From Gordonia amicalis NBRC 100051 = JCM 11271 (lineage in GTDB: Bacteria > Actinomycetota > Actinomycetes > Mycobacteriales > Mycobacteriaceae): 64,000 nt of DNA. Below, one piece after another: positions 17,323 through 26,991 of this stretch (the first letter of the stretch is position 1; every line of letters begins with the position of its first letter). The translations under genes and the position numbers were made by a program. Where the stretch lies: the NCBI RefSeq assembly GCF_000332995.1, contig NZ_BANS01000016.1, positions 62,001 to 126,000 of the forward strand. The letters are read 5' to 3'. The notes beneath the pieces were generated by a model. The model searched no databases. It saw nothing but the letters and a program-made list of their open reading frames with translations, and had not been told where the DNA came from.

Positions 17323-17856
17323 CTACTTCCAGTAGTCCTCGTCGAACACCTCGTCGGGGATCTCGTCACCGGGTTCGACGCCGAGCTTCTCGAGCCGGCC
17401 CATGATCGCGGCGGCGGTGGCCACGAAGGTCACGAGATCCTCGGATTCGACGGATCTTTCGGCGGGATCGCCACCGAGGAACTCGTAGAGGGCCGGCGGT
17501 ACGCAGGCGCCCATGTCGAGCGAGCGTGTGCCGGTGGCGGTCCGCCAGGCATCGAAGCTCGCGACGTCGACGGCTTCGGCGACCTCGCCCGTGCGGACGG
17601 CTGCGAGCACGTCGTCGATGGTTGCCAACTCACCCGAAGATCCGCTGGACGCGTCGAATCCGAGCACCGTCTCGGCGTCGATGGATTCGTCCTCGGCGAG
17701 CGTGAAGTAGACGACCCCACGCCAGTCCGAGGCCAGCGCCTCGATGTCGGTCCGGCCGAAGATGTCTCCCAGCAACTCGCTGACCTGGTCACGACGACGG
17801 CTCCCCAACATCTGAAATGCGCCCGACGCCACGCTCTGTCCCTGCTTGTTCGCCAC
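17323..17856 (-). CDS. Small acidic protein resembling DUF1851/Tdi1 C-terminal domain
   Basis: This is a 177-residue soluble acidic protein without a signal or membrane segment. Its central and C-terminal part (LLGDIFGRTDIEALASDWRG, then VPPALYEFLGGDP and EDLVTFVATAAAIMGRLEKLG) resembles the DUF1851 family, whose members include Tdi1-type immunity proteins and SMI1/KNR4-like regulators. The assignment rests on pattern only. The start is ATG 17854-17856. It lies between an SDR and a lipoprotein gene, and no toxin partner is visible next to it. Confidence 0.6.
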   Translation of the reverse strand: MANKQGQSVASGAFQMLGSRRRDQVSELLGDIFGRTDIEALASDWRGVVYFTLAEDESIDAETVLGFDASSGSSGELATIDDVLAAVRTGEVAEAVDVASFDAWRTATGTRSLDMGACVPPALYEFLGGDPAERSVESEDLVTFVATAAAIMGRLEKLGVEPGDEIPDEVFDEDYWK

Positions 17857-17876
17857 AGACCGTCACCTTACGCAGG

Positions 17877-18404
17877 TCAGTCGTCGATGCCGAGCACGAC
17901 CACGCGGCCCGTCGACGGCGACAGGTACACCGTCGCCCGCCAGTCACCCGACGAGAACGCGTCGTCCAGGTGCTGCCCGCCGACGAACTCGCCGACCGGG
18001 ACGAAGCCGCGCAGTTCGGCGGCCACCCGGTCGGGCGCGGCCACCGGTTCCGCGTGATACTCATCGGCCCAGGCGGTTGCGCGCTCGGGCCCGACGTCGA
18101 CGACGGCGTCGAACCAGTAGGCGGTGGGACCGGGTACCCGCTCGGAGGACCCGGGGGCGGACCCGAGGGTTCCCGCTGCCCAGCAGTCGACGATGCCGTC
18201 GGTGAGCAGCGGAAAACGACGGGCCACCGGCTCGATGTTCCGGCTGGGACCGGCCGTCACGACCTTCACCGCCGCGGGAGCGGACATCGACGTGCCCGGC
18301 GCGCGATCGACGGGATCGTCGGGGGTGCAACCGGTGACGCCCACGAGAGCCAGTGTGACGACCGCGAATCCGGCTGCGGGGCGTCGAATCCGGTGTGGCA
18401 GCAT
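17877..18404 (-). CDS. Predicted lipoprotein of unknown function
   Basis: This 175-residue protein has a signal peptide (basic MLPHRIRRPAAG, then a hydrophobic core) and a lipobox LVGVTGC. The acylated Cys should lie near residue 26. The mature part has one further Cys (GIVDCWAAG) and ends VVVLGIDD. No domain is recognised. It is probably attached to the outer face of the cell membrane. The next gene on this strand starts 21 bp beyond its stop, so they may be co-transcribed. Confidence 0.65.
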   Translation of the reverse strand: MLPHRIRRPAAGFAVVTLALVGVTGCTPDDPVDRAPGTSMSAPAAVKVVTAGPSRNIEPVARRFPLLTDGIVDCWAAGTLGSAPGSSERVPGPTAYWFDAVVDVGPERATAWADEYHAEPVAAPDRVAAELRGFVPVGEFVGGQHLDDAFSSGDWRATVYLSPSTGRVVVLGIDD

Positions 18405-18513
18405 CCCGCCACGCTAGCTTCCCGCGATCCCGTTTCCCATCCGCTGATCGGATCCGATCAGCGCGAAGGAACCGGCACTGCGGGAAGGGAACGCGCTCGC
18501 GGGAGCTCCGACC

Positions 18514-20211
18514 TCAGACCGCTCGACCCCGATGGCTGCGGTACCACGCGACCAGCTCGTTCGTCGACGAATCGTCGTCGCTCGCGGGCGCATCGGCCTG
18601 GGTGATGGTGCCCAGGAGTGCCTTCGCCTGGGTCTTGCCGAGTTCGACGCCCCACTGGTCGAAGGGGTTGATCCCCCAGATGACACCTTCGACGAACACC
18701 TGGTGTTCGTACAGCGCGATCAGCTGGCCGATCACCGACGGGGTCAGTCGGGGAGCGAGGATCGACGTGCTGGGGCGGTTGCCCGGCATCACCTTGTGCG
18801 CCAGCACATGTGCGGGTACGCCCTCCGCGGCGATCTCGTCGGCCGTCTTGCCGAACGCGAGCACCTTGGTCTGCGCGAAGTAGTTGCTCATCAGCAGGTC
18901 GTGCATCGAACCCGATCCGTCGGGACCGGCGGGCAGGTCGTCGGTGGGTTCGGCGAAGCCGATGAAGTCGGCCGGCACGATCCGCGTGCCCTGATGCAGC
19001 AGCTGATAGAACGCGTGCTGGCCGTTGGTTCCCGGCTCGCCCCAGAAGATCTCGCCGGTGTCGGTGGTGACGTGGTGTCCGCTCGCGGTCACCGACTTGC
19101 CGTTGGACTCCATGGTGAGCTGCTGCAGGTAGGCGGCGAAGCGTGCCATGTCGTTGCTGTAGGGGAGGACCGCCCGGGTGTCGATGTCCCAGAAGTTGTT
19201 GTACCAGAGGCCGATCAGGCCCAGGATGACCGGCGCATTCTGCTCGAGCGGCTGGGTGCGGAAGTGTTCGTCGACGATGTGGAAGCCGTCGAGGAACTCG
19301 GCGAAACGCTCCTTGCCGATCGCCGCCATCACCGACAGTCCGATCGCCGAGTCCACGGAATAGCGTCCGCCGACCCAGTCCCAGAAGCCGAACATGTGGG
19401 AGGTGTCGATCCCGAACCTCGCCACCTCGTCGGCATTGGTGCTCACGGCGACGAAATGCTTTGCCACCGCCTCGGACCCGGCATCGAGGGCCTCGAGCAG
19501 CCAGCTCCGTGCGGCGGCGGCGTTGGTCAGCGTCTCGAGGGTGGTGAAGGTCTTCGACGCGATGATGAACAGCGTGGTCTCGGGGTCGAGCCCGTCGAGG
19601 GTGCCGACCATGTCGGCCGGATCGACGTTGGAGACGAAGTGGCAGCGGATCCCGGCGTCGACGTAGTGGCGGAGAGCCTGGTACACCATGACCGGCCCCA
19701 GGTCCGACCCGCCGATGCCGATGTTCACGACGTCGGTGATGCGTTTTCCGGTGTGGCCCTTCCACTCTCCGCTGCGAAGACGGTCGGTGAACTCGCCCAT
19801 CCGGGTGAGGACCTCGTGCACGTCGGCCACCACGTCCTGCCCGTCGACGGTCAGGGTGGCGTCGGCCGGGAGCCGAAGGGCGGTGTGCAGGACGGCCCGG
19901 TCCTCGGAGGTGTTGATGTGCGCGCCGGCGAACATGTCGTCGCGGCTCTCCTCGAGTCCGACCTCGCGGGTCAGGCTCATCAGCAGTTCGAGTGTCTCCC
20001 GCGTCACCCGATGCTTGGAGTAGTCGATGTGGAGATCGCCGACGTCGACGGTCAGATCGCGGCCGCGCGCAGGATCGAGCGCGAACACCTCGCGCAGATG
20101 AAGTGCGTACACATGCGGTTGGTGTGCGGCGAGAGCCTGCCAGGACTGCGTTGCGGTGATGTCGCCGTGGTCGGTGCCGGTGAAGTCGCTCCCGGTTGCC
20201 TGCGTGCTCAT
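18514..20211 (-). CDS. pgi: Glucose-6-phosphate isomerase
   Basis: Pgi interconverts glucose 6-phosphate and fructose 6-phosphate in the cytoplasm. The protein has about 565 residues with the sugar-phosphate-binding GIGGSDLGP, the SKTFTTLET loop, and the catalytic Glu region [21 protein letters not shown]. The C-terminal [14 protein letters not shown] is also typical. A TTG at 20218-20220 lies in frame upstream, but ATG 20209-20211 (MSTQATG) after GGTTGGG is preferred. Its neighbours (chorismate mutase and pcrA) match the mycobacterial order. Confidence 0.97.
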   Translation of the reverse strand: MSTQATGSDFTGTDHGDITATQSWQALAAHQPHVYALHLREVFALDPARGRDLTVDVGDLHIDYSKHRVTRETLELLMSLTREVGLEESRDDMFAGAHINTSEDRAVLHTALRLPADATLTVDGQDVVADVHEVLTRMGEFTDRLRSGEWKGHTGKRITDVVNIGIGGSDLGPVMVYQALRHYVDAGIRCHFVSNVDPADMVGTLDGLDPETTLFIIASKTFTTLETLTNAAAARSWLLEALDAGSEAVAKHFVAVSTNADEVARFGIDTSHMFGFWDWVGGRYSVDSAIGLSVMAAIGKERFAEFLDGFHIVDEHFRTQPLEQNAPVILGLIGLWYNNFWDIDTRAVLPYSNDMARFAAYLQQLTMESNGKSVTASGHHVTTDTGEIFWGEPGTNGQHAFYQLLHQGTRIVPADFIGFAEPTDDLPAGPDGSGSMHDLLMSNYFAQTKVLAFGKTADEIAAEGVPAHVLAHKVMPGNRPSTSILAPRLTPSVIGQLIALYEHQVFVEGVIWGINPFDQWGVELGKTQAKALLGTITQADAPASDDDSSTNELVAWYRSHRGRAV

Positions 20212-20286
20212 GACACCCAACCCTATGTGTTCGGCGTCCCCACCGCGACGCTCGTCACAGCCGTCGGCACAACTTCACGATCGCGG

Positions 20287-20646
20287 TCAGCGTCCGAGCG
20301 GACCCCGCCCGAGCCGGAGCAGGAGCATCGCGAGGGTGTGACCTTCTTTGCCGAGATCGGCGAAACGATCGAGGACCTTCACCTCGCGGCTGTGCACGAG
20401 TCGCGGACCGCCCGACGCCATCCGCGCGGCGCCGATCTTCTTCGAGACCGCCGAGCGTCGTTTGACCGCACCGAGGATGACGGCGTCGAGCCGGTCGATC
20501 TCCAGACGCAGTTCGTCGATGTCGTCCGGCAGGTCATCGACGTCGGAGGTGAGCTGGTACTTCTCGAGATCGATCGTGTTCTCGAAGGACGTCCCCGTCG
20601 ATTGCTGGGGTTCGTCGGATCCGGAGCTCGGGCTGCGATCGGTCAC
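20287..20646 (-). CDS. Intracellular AroQ-type chorismate mutase
   Basis: This 119-residue protein converts chorismate to prephenate for Phe/Tyr synthesis. It matches the short actinobacterial AroQ-delta form (Rv0948c type). After a variable acidic leader come ELRLEIDRLDAVILGAVKRR, SKKIGAARMASGG and PRLVHSRE, which supply the active-site Arg, Lys and Glu residues. It ends MLLLRLGRGPLGR. In M. tuberculosis the enzyme is weak alone and is activated by contact of its C-terminal tail with DAHP synthase, and the tail is conserved here in large part. The start is GTG 20644-20646. It has no signal peptide, and it lies upstream of pgi on the same strand. Confidence 0.93.
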   Translation of the reverse strand: MTDRSPSSGSDEPQQSTGTSFENTIDLEKYQLTSDVDDLPDDIDELRLEIDRLDAVILGAVKRRSAVSKKIGAARMASGGPRLVHSREVKVLDRFADLGKEGHTLAMLLLRLGRGPLGR

Positions 20647-20746
20647 GGCCTGATTTTGCCACGTCGCACCGATCCGACCTGCAGGTACCCGAGCGGACCC
20701 GGCACCCCCCGATGTGCTCGCGGTCGCCACATGGAGACTGGAGCGC

Positions 20747-22558
20747 ATGCTCAATGCGCGCATGATGTCGATGATCGCGGTGGCCCTGATCGCCGGACAG
20801 CTGATCATCCGGGGGTGGCTCGTCGCGACCGGGAACTTCTACTGGGACGATCTGGTGCTGATCGCCCGGGCCTCGTCGAACCCGATCCTCTCCTGGGAGT
20901 ACCTCGGGCACAGTCACGACGGCCATTTCATGCCGGCGGCCTTCCTGCTGTCCGGAGTGGCCACGTGGCTGGCGCCGGTCAACTGGGTGGCCCCGGCCCT
21001 GACGCTGATCGTGCTGCAGGCCATCGCGTCGATCGCGGTGTGGCGGATGATCCGCGTCATCGCGCCCGCGGCCCGGGCCGGCGCGCTGGTGGCGCTGGCG
21101 TTCTATCTGTTCAGTCCGATGACGGTGCCCGCCTTCGCGTGGTGGGCGGCGGGCCTCAACACCCTGCCGATGCAGGCGGCGCTGGCCTGGATCGTCGCCG
21201 ACGCCGTGGGACTCGCACGCGGTGACGTCGACCCGGCCCGACGCCGCGCCGTGTGGATCCGGTCGACGGTGGTCTTCGTGGTCGCACTGGCCTTCTTCGA
21301 GAAGTCGCTGTTCATCCTCCCGATCGCATTCGTGGCCGCGGTCCTGGCGAACGGCAGTGGGCGACGCTCGCTGACGTCGACCCTGCGCGCCGGCCGCGAG
21401 CTGTGGGCGTCGCTCGCGGTGATCACCGCGATCTGGACCGTCGTGTACTTCGTCACCGCCGATCCGACCGCGGGCAACCACTCGGTCGAACAGACCGCCC
21501 GGCTGGTGTGGCGTTCGGTGAACCACGCCATCGTGCCGTCGCTGGTCGGTGGCCCGTGGGAGTGGGACCGGTGGACGCCGAGCCCGCCCACCGGGTTCCC
21601 CGCGACGTGGATGATCGTCGCCGGCTGGGTGGTCCTGGCCGCGGTCGCCGGGTGGGCGGTGACCCGGGCGCGCGGGGCGGTGCCGATCGTGGCCTTCGCG
21701 GCGCTGTACGCGGTCGCTGCGCAGATTCCGGTGATGTGGAATCGGTCGAGCCCGGAGACCGCGCTCGAGCTCGCCCAGCACATGCGGTATCTCCCCGACA
21801 CCGCGCTCGTGTTCGCCATCGCGATCGCGCTGCTGGTCGGCGTCCGGCCGACGAATGCCCGGCCGACCGATGCGCAGCCGGACCGCCACGCTGCCGAGGA
21901 GACGTCGCCGACGGTGCTCCTCCTGCCCGCTGTCGGTGCGCTGGCCATGGTGTCGGCGCTCGTCTCGCTCGTGTCGTTCTCGGCGTCGTGGCGTGACAAC
22001 CCGACCGGCGACTACCTCGACGCGGCGGTCGCCACCCTGCACGACAACGCCGACGCGACGCTGCTGGATCAGTCCGTCCCGCTGGAGATCCTGCAGCCGG
22101 TCGTCTACCCGGACAACCAGATCAGCCGCATCTTCGGTCGAGTCGACCCGCGGCCGGTCTTCGGCACGAGTACCGACCGCCTCCTCGTCCTGGACACCGC
22201 GGGCAACGCAGTGCCCGGCGGGGTGACCCAACGCCGGCTCGTCACCGCCGGAAAGGGCAGCTGCGCCCGGCCCGAGATCTCCGGACCGTCACGTCTGGAA
22301 CTCGACGGCCCGCTGTTCCGCTGGCCGTGGACGGTCGCCCTCAGTTATTGCGCCACCCGCGACGGCGAGATCGAGATGAAGCTCGACGGCGGCCGGGCGG
22401 TGCGCGTACCGGTCCGGTCGGGGCTCGGCTCGATCTACGTCCGCCTCGACGGCGGCGGCGACGCGATCTCGGTGCGTCCGGTGACCGCGGGGCTGCGACT
22501 CCACACCGGCGCCGGCCGGGTCGGCGAAGCGGTCGAGGCGCGCTTCGCCGGCGGCTGA
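20747..22558 (+). CDS. Large polytopic membrane protein, GT-C glycosyltransferase-like
   Basis: This protein of about 603 residues has roughly ten hydrophobic segments in its first 430 residues and a soluble extracytoplasmic C-terminal domain of about 170 residues. The first outer loop has WDDLVLIAR, which resembles the acidic motif that GT-C mannosyl/arabinosyltransferases use for catalysis. The C-terminal half lacks recognised motifs. I prefer ATG 20747, which follows GGAG, over GTG 20714. It diverges from chorismate mutase and its stop lies 2 bp from that of the convergent downstream gene. A role in cell-envelope glycan or lipid assembly is a guess. Confidence 0.62.
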   Translation: MLNARMMSMIAVALIAGQLIIRGWLVATGNFYWDDLVLIARASSNPILSWEYLGHSHDGHFMPAAFLLSGVATWLAPVNWVAPALTLIVLQAIASIAVWRMIRVIAPAARAGALVALAFYLFSPMTVPAFAWWAAGLNTLPMQAALAWIVADAVGLARGDVDPARRRAVWIRSTVVFVVALAFFEKSLFILPIAFVAAVLANGSGRRSLTSTLRAGRELWASLAVITAIWTVVYFVTADPTAGNHSVEQTARLVWRSVNHAIVPSLVGGPWEWDRWTPSPPTGFPATWMIVAGWVVLAAVAGWAVTRARGAVPIVAFAALYAVAAQIPVMWNRSSPETALELAQHMRYLPDTALVFAIAIALLVGVRPTNARPTDAQPDRHAAEETSPTVLLLPAVGALAMVSALVSLVSFSASWRDNPTGDYLDAAVATLHDNADATLLDQSVPLEILQPVVYPDNQISRIFGRVDPRPVFGTSTDRLLVLDTAGNAVPGGVTQRRLVTAGKGSCARPEISGPSRLELDGPLFRWPWTVALSYCATRDGEIEMKLDGGRAVRVPVRSGLGSIYVRLDGGGDAISVRPVTAGLRLHTGAGRVGEAVEARFAGG

Positions 22559-22559
22559 C

Positions 22560-24116
22560 CTACTCGTAGAAGTACGCGGTGACGTTGTCGGTCTGTCCCT
22601 CGGAGTCGATCAGCGAACGCAGCGCCGACGCGGTCTCCGGCTCGTTGACGAAGTAGACGACCTTCACGTCCCCTGCGGCCTTCACCTGCTCGCCGATCTG
22701 CTTCTTGAGGACCGCGGTCCCCTCCCAGCTCGGGTCGAAGCTGCCGGCACTGATGTGCTCTTTGTAACCGGGACCGAAGGTGACGTGCAGGTTGCCATCG
22801 GTGCCGATGCCGTCGAAGAGATACTCACCGCGCTTCACCGCGTAGTAGCTGGGCAGACCGGTGATGCCGGCGCCGTAGCGCGCCTGCTCGGGGCTCTTGT
22901 TCCCGGTGCGGACGTAGACGACCTCGGTGTTGGTCTGCTTCTCGTTGTCGTCGATGAGTTTGTTGAGGTCGGCCTCGGTGGTGTCGAGGAACGCCAGGTA
23001 GGTGTATGCCGAACGCGGACCGATCGACGAGTTCGCCGGCAGGTTGGTCGCGGTGCATCGCGTCGTGGCGGTGCGGCCGAAGTCGACGCGCACGACCGGC
23101 TTGCACTCGCCGCCCAGTGCGCCCGCGGGGCGGCCGCCGACGGCGAAGTTCAGGGTCATGCCGTAGTTGAAGTGACCCGTGACGTCGTCGGCCCACGGGA
23201 TGCCGGAGACGGAGAAGTCGTAGGCGCAGGCCACGGTGGTGCACTCGCCGACCAGTCGCGGGGTGACCACCGGTTGCTTGGCCCACAGGCCCGGCGCCGG
23301 CGCCGACACCAGATCGCCGACGAGGGCACGCTGATTGGCGAACACCTTCTGGGCCTGGTCGGCGGGCTGCAGGCTCACCGAGGTGTCGATGTCGTAGGTC
23401 GCCGAGCCCTGCTTGGACTGACCCTTGACGTTGGTGACGTTCTTGGTCTCCGGATCGAAGGTGACCTCCCAGCCGCCGATCTTCACCTTGTTGTCGCCGA
23501 TGAACTCGATGGGCGGGTCGCTCGTCGGCCACCGGCGGGCGTCGGGCGTGCCCTTGTTCGGGGTGGGGAGCTCGGCGCCGAGCTGCGGTTCGGAATCGGA
23601 TTCCACGTTGCCGATGTCGCCGGCGAGGTTGTCCGGGCCGAGGATGGTGCCGAAGCGCGGGAGGCTGGTGAAGCGGGTCGACGCCCACTTGTTGTCCAGC
23701 GGCGCCATGTCGAGGTTCAGCTTCTCGTCGGCGACGAGCAGCTCGTTCCACAGGGCGTTGGGCGCGCTGATGAAGGGGTTGTTGCTGATCTGGCGGTACT
23801 CACCCTGCTCGGATCCGAGCGACACCGTGCCCTCGGCGGTGTTCGACGTCGTCACGATGAGGTCGCTGAACTCGACCGTGCCCTCGCCGCGGGCGTCCTC
23901 GTACTTGTAGGCGACCTTGCCGGTGTACTTGGCCGCGGGGCTCGTCGCCATCTTGAAGAGCACCTCGTCGAGGCTCTTCTGGCCGCGGAACGCGGCGGTG
24001 GGTTCGACCGTGCCCGCACTGCTGAACGGCACGAACGACAGGATCAGGGCCACGGCGAGTGCCAGTGCTCCGACGACCATCACGATGGCGGCGGGGACAA
24101 TGGACGGTCTCTTCAT
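22560..24116 (-). CDS. Membrane-anchored exported protein of unknown function
   Basis: This 518-residue protein has one N-terminal hydrophobic segment (about residues 7-31) and a long extracytoplasmic part. The outer part has four Cys that could form two disulfides (GECTTVACAYD and GGECKPVV...TRCTA). Tyr-, Gly- and Asn-rich beta-type sequence dominates, and the layout is reminiscent of DUF3068-type exported proteins of Mycobacteriales, but this is not certain. The start is ATG 24114-24116 after AAAGAGG. It lies between the GT-C-like gene and pcrA, and diverges from pcrA across about 195 bp in which I see no clear operator. Confidence 0.65.
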   Translation of the reverse strand: MKRPSIVPAAIVMVVGALALAVALILSFVPFSSAGTVEPTAAFRGQKSLDEVLFKMATSPAAKYTGKVAYKYEDARGEGTVEFSDLIVTTSNTAEGTVSLGSEQGEYRQISNNPFISAPNALWNELLVADEKLNLDMAPLDNKWASTRFTSLPRFGTILGPDNLAGDIGNVESDSEPQLGAELPTPNKGTPDARRWPTSDPPIEFIGDNKVKIGGWEVTFDPETKNVTNVKGQSKQGSATYDIDTSVSLQPADQAQKVFANQRALVGDLVSAPAPGLWAKQPVVTPRLVGECTTVACAYDFSVSGIPWADDVTGHFNYGMTLNFAVGGRPAGALGGECKPVVRVDFGRTATTRCTATNLPANSSIGPRSAYTYLAFLDTTEADLNKLIDDNEKQTNTEVVYVRTGNKSPEQARYGAGITGLPSYYAVKRGEYLFDGIGTDGNLHVTFGPGYKEHISAGSFDPSWEGTAVLKKQIGEQVKAAGDVKVVYFVNEPETASALRSLIDSEGQTDNVTAYFYE

Positions 24117-24310
24117 GGTCGCCTCTTTCGGTCGACGAGGCATGGATCCGCATCGACGGGCGCCCCGAGCCAGTGATACCGGGTCATCGTAGCCGCGGGA
24201 ACAGGCGTCTCGGGTGTCAACGCACGGGGCGGTCGAGCGATCGGACGACGGGCGTTCGGGCACATGGCCTGCGGAGAGGTGTCGGTGCGGGCGGGTAGCC
24301 TGGACTACCG

Positions 24311-26824
24311 ATGAACAGCTCTTCTTCTGCCCCTCTCCTCGCCGGTCGTACGTCTTCCTCCTCCTCGGGGACGGCTGCCGCCGACGACCGTGTCGCGCGC
24401 CTGCTCGAGGGCCTCAATCCACAGCAGCGCGCGGCGGTGCTCCACGCGGGCTCACCGCTGCTGATCGTGGCGGGTGCGGGGTCGGGCAAGACCTCGGTGC
24501 TGACCCGCCGAATCGCCTACCTGCTGGCGGCGCGCGACGTCACGCCCGGGCAGATCCTGGCCATCACCTTCACCAACAAGGCCGCCGCCGAGATGCGCGA
24601 GCGGGTGATCGACCTCGTCGGCCCGCGGGCGGCCTACATGTGGGTGTCGACCTTCCACTCCACGTGCGTTCGCATCCTGCGGGCACAGTCGGGGCTGCTG
24701 GAGTCGATGAACTCCAACTTCTCCATCTACGACGCCGACGACTCGAAGCGGTTGCTGGGCATGATCATCCGCGACCTCGATCTGGACCCGAAGAAGTTCA
24801 GTCCGCGTGGCGTCTCGGTGGCCATCTCGAACTTCAAGAACGAGCTGATCTCGCCCGACGGGGCGGCGGCCGCGGTCAACGAGGACGACCTCGCCGCGGC
24901 GACGATCGCCCGCATCTTCGCGGAGTACCAGCGCCGGCTGCGGGCGGCGAATGCGTTCGACTTCGACGATCTCATCGGCGAGACCGTCGCGCTGCTGCAG
25001 CGGCACCCGCAGGTGGCCGAATACTACCGGCGCCGGTTCCGCCACGTCCTCGTCGACGAGTACCAGGACACCAACCACGCCCAGTACGTACTCATCCGCG
25101 AACTGGTGGGCGAGCAGACCACGGCGAGCGGACTCGAACCGTCGGAGCTGTGCGTCGTGGGTGACGCCGACCAGTCGATCTACGCCTTCCGCGGTGCCAC
25201 GATCCGCAACATCGAAGAGTTCGAGCGCGACTTCACCAACGCCGAAACCGTTCTGCTCGAACAGAACTACCGCTCGACGCAGACCATCCTGTCGGCGGCC
25301 AACGCGGTCATCGCGCGCAACACCAACCGCCGCGAGAAGAAGCTGTGGACCGACTCCGGCGACGGCGAGCTCATCGTCGGCTACGTCGCCGACTCCGATC
25401 GCGAGGAGTCGACGTTCATCGCCAAGGAGATCGAGGAAATCACCGACTACTCGATCGGCGGCAGTTCGAGCCACAAGTACTCCGACATCGCGGTTTTCTA
25501 CCGCACCAACACCGGCTCACGTGCGATCGAGGAGGTGTTCGTCCGCCACGGCATCCCGTACAAGGTGGTCGGCGGCACCAAGTTCTATGAGCGCAAGGAA
25601 GTCCGGGACGTGGTCGCCTACCTGAGGGTGATCGCCAACCCGGATGACTCGGTGAGCCTGCGACGCATTCTCAACACCCCCCGTCGCGGCATCGGCGATC
25701 GCGCCGAGGCCTGTGTCGCCGTGCATTCGGAGAACACCGGACGGAGTTTCTACGAGTCGCTGATCGACGCCTCCGAGGGCAAGGTCGCGTTGCTGAACAC
25801 GCGCGCGGTCAAGCAGATCGGTGGCTTCGTCGAACTCATCGAGGGTCTGCGCGCCGACTTCCTCACACATTTCGGTGACTCCGACACCGAGGACGCCGAC
25901 ACCGCCTTCCTCGACGCCACCGAGGAGTCCGCCGACATCGGTGAACTCGTCGACGCCATCGTCGAACGAACCGGTTACCGTGCCGAGCTGGAGGCGTCGA
26001 ACGATCCCCAGGACGGCGCACGGCTCGACAACATCAACGAACTCGTCGCCGTCGCCCGGGAATTCAGTGCCGACGCCGCCCAGATCGACCTGGAGGCCGA
26101 CGAGGATCCGTCCATCGAGAGCGATCGCGAGGGCGAGCCGGAACCCGGTTCTCTCGCAGCGTTCCTCGAACGTGTCTCGCTGGTCGCCGACGCCGACCAG
26201 GTGCCCGACGAGGGTGACGGCGTCGTCACCATGATGACGCTGCACACCGCGAAGGGTCTCGAGTTCCCGGTCGTGTTCGTGACCGGTTGGGAGGACGGGC
26301 ATTTCCCGCACATGCGCGCTCTCGGCGATCCGGCCGAACTGAGTGAGGAGCGTCGTCTCGCCTACGTCGGCATCACGCGCGCCAAGCAGCGTCTGTATCT
26401 GACCCGGTCGGTCACCCGCGCATCGTGGGGGCAGCCGGTGTCGAATCCGGAATCCCGCTTCCTGCAAGAGATCCCGCAGCATCTGATCGACTGGCGACGC
26501 ACCGAGCCGCGTCGTTCGGCGCGTGGCTTCGGCGGGTCGTCGGGCGGGGTGTTCGGACGCGACGGCTCGTTCTCGGGCTCGGGTTCGGGTGGTTCGTCGT
26601 TCGGCCGCGGCCGGTCGTCGTACTCCTCCGACCCCGCGCGCGGACGGAACAAGCAGGTGCACTTCGACATCGGCGATCGGCACAACCACCCCAAGTACGG
26701 CATGGGCAAGGTCGTGGCCAAGGAGGGGAGTGGCGCCACCGAACGTGTCACCATCGACTACGGCGGCAGCGCCGGACGCGTCACCCTGCTGACCGCGGGC
26801 GGAATCCCGGGGGAGAAGCTCTAG
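24311..26824 (+). CDS. pcrA: UvrD/PcrA-type superfamily 1 DNA helicase
   Basis: This 837-residue 3'-5' helicase functions in nucleotide-excision repair and replication-transcription conflicts. Walker A is GAGSGKT at residues 55-61. Motif II DEYQDTN, motif III GDADQSIYAFRGA, motif IV EQNYRST and motif VI AYVGITRAKQ are all present. A Gly/Ser-rich linker of about 40 residues leads to a C-terminal Tudor-like domain (VHFDIGDRHNHPKYGMGKVV), which in PcrA/UvrD binds RNA polymerase. The Ser-rich N-terminal 25 residues are variable. It corresponds to mycobacterial uvrD1 by position and layout. Confidence 0.96.
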   Translation: MNSSSSAPLLAGRTSSSSSGTAAADDRVARLLEGLNPQQRAAVLHAGSPLLIVAGAGSGKTSVLTRRIAYLLAARDVTPGQILAITFTNKAAAEMRERVIDLVGPRAAYMWVSTFHSTCVRILRAQSGLLESMNSNFSIYDADDSKRLLGMIIRDLDLDPKKFSPRGVSVAISNFKNELISPDGAAAAVNEDDLAAATIARIFAEYQRRLRAANAFDFDDLIGETVALLQRHPQVAEYYRRRFRHVLVDEYQDTNHAQYVLIRELVGEQTTASGLEPSELCVVGDADQSIYAFRGATIRNIEEFERDFTNAETVLLEQNYRSTQTILSAANAVIARNTNRREKKLWTDSGDGELIVGYVADSDREESTFIAKEIEEITDYSIGGSSSHKYSDIAVFYRTNTGSRAIEEVFVRHGIPYKVVGGTKFYERKEVRDVVAYLRVIANPDDSVSLRRILNTPRRGIGDRAEACVAVHSENTGRSFYESLIDASEGKVALLNTRAVKQIGGFVELIEGLRADFLTHFGDSDTEDADTAFLDATEESADIGELVDAIVERTGYRAELEASNDPQDGARLDNINELVAVAREFSADAAQIDLEADEDPSIESDREGEPEPGSLAAFLERVSLVADADQVPDEGDGVVTMMTLHTAKGLEFPVVFVTGWEDGHFPHMRALGDPAELSEERRLAYVGITRAKQRLYLTRSVTRASWGQPVSNPESRFLQEIPQHLIDWRRTEPRRSARGFGGSSGGVFGRDGSFSGSGSGGSSFGRGRSSYSSDPARGRNKQVHFDIGDRHNHPKYGMGKVVAKEGSGATERVTIDYGGSAGRVTLLTAGGIPGEKL

Positions 26825-26839
26825 GAAGTAGTGCGGCGG

Positions 26840-26971
26840 CCCTTCGAGGCTCGTCGCTTACGCTCCTCGCACCTCAGGGAGCGAGAATGGGCGTGCGCTA
26901 TCGCTACTGAGGGGGCGAGAATGGGCGTGCGCTATCGCTACTGAGGCAGCGAGAGGGCGTGCGCCTCAGAC
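26840..26971. repeat. 34-bp tandem repeats and interspersed GC element between pcrA and M23 gene
   Basis: Two perfect copies of a 31-bp core start at 26881 and 26915 (period 34 bp). A degenerate third begins at 26949. The unit begins GCGAGAATGGGCGTGCGC. Just upstream, 26840-26859 is identical, in inverse orientation, to 20 bp at 56788-56807. The stretch is intergenic between two convergent genes and encodes nothing convincing. Confidence 0.75.
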
Positions 26972-26991
26972 GGGCAGCTGTCGGAGAAAAT

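Noticed and set aside
15487-18057. A single 856-codon protein fusing aminotransferase and SDR
   Set aside because: The fusion arises only from an indel near 16481. The natural aminotransferase stop at 16532 lies in another frame, and the SDR has its own ATG at 16564.
18532-21225. An 897-codon open frame antisense to pgi and chorismate mutase
   Set aside because: It runs across three recognisable genes on both strands and has Arg/Gly/Asp-rich composition typical of antisense frames in high-GC DNA.
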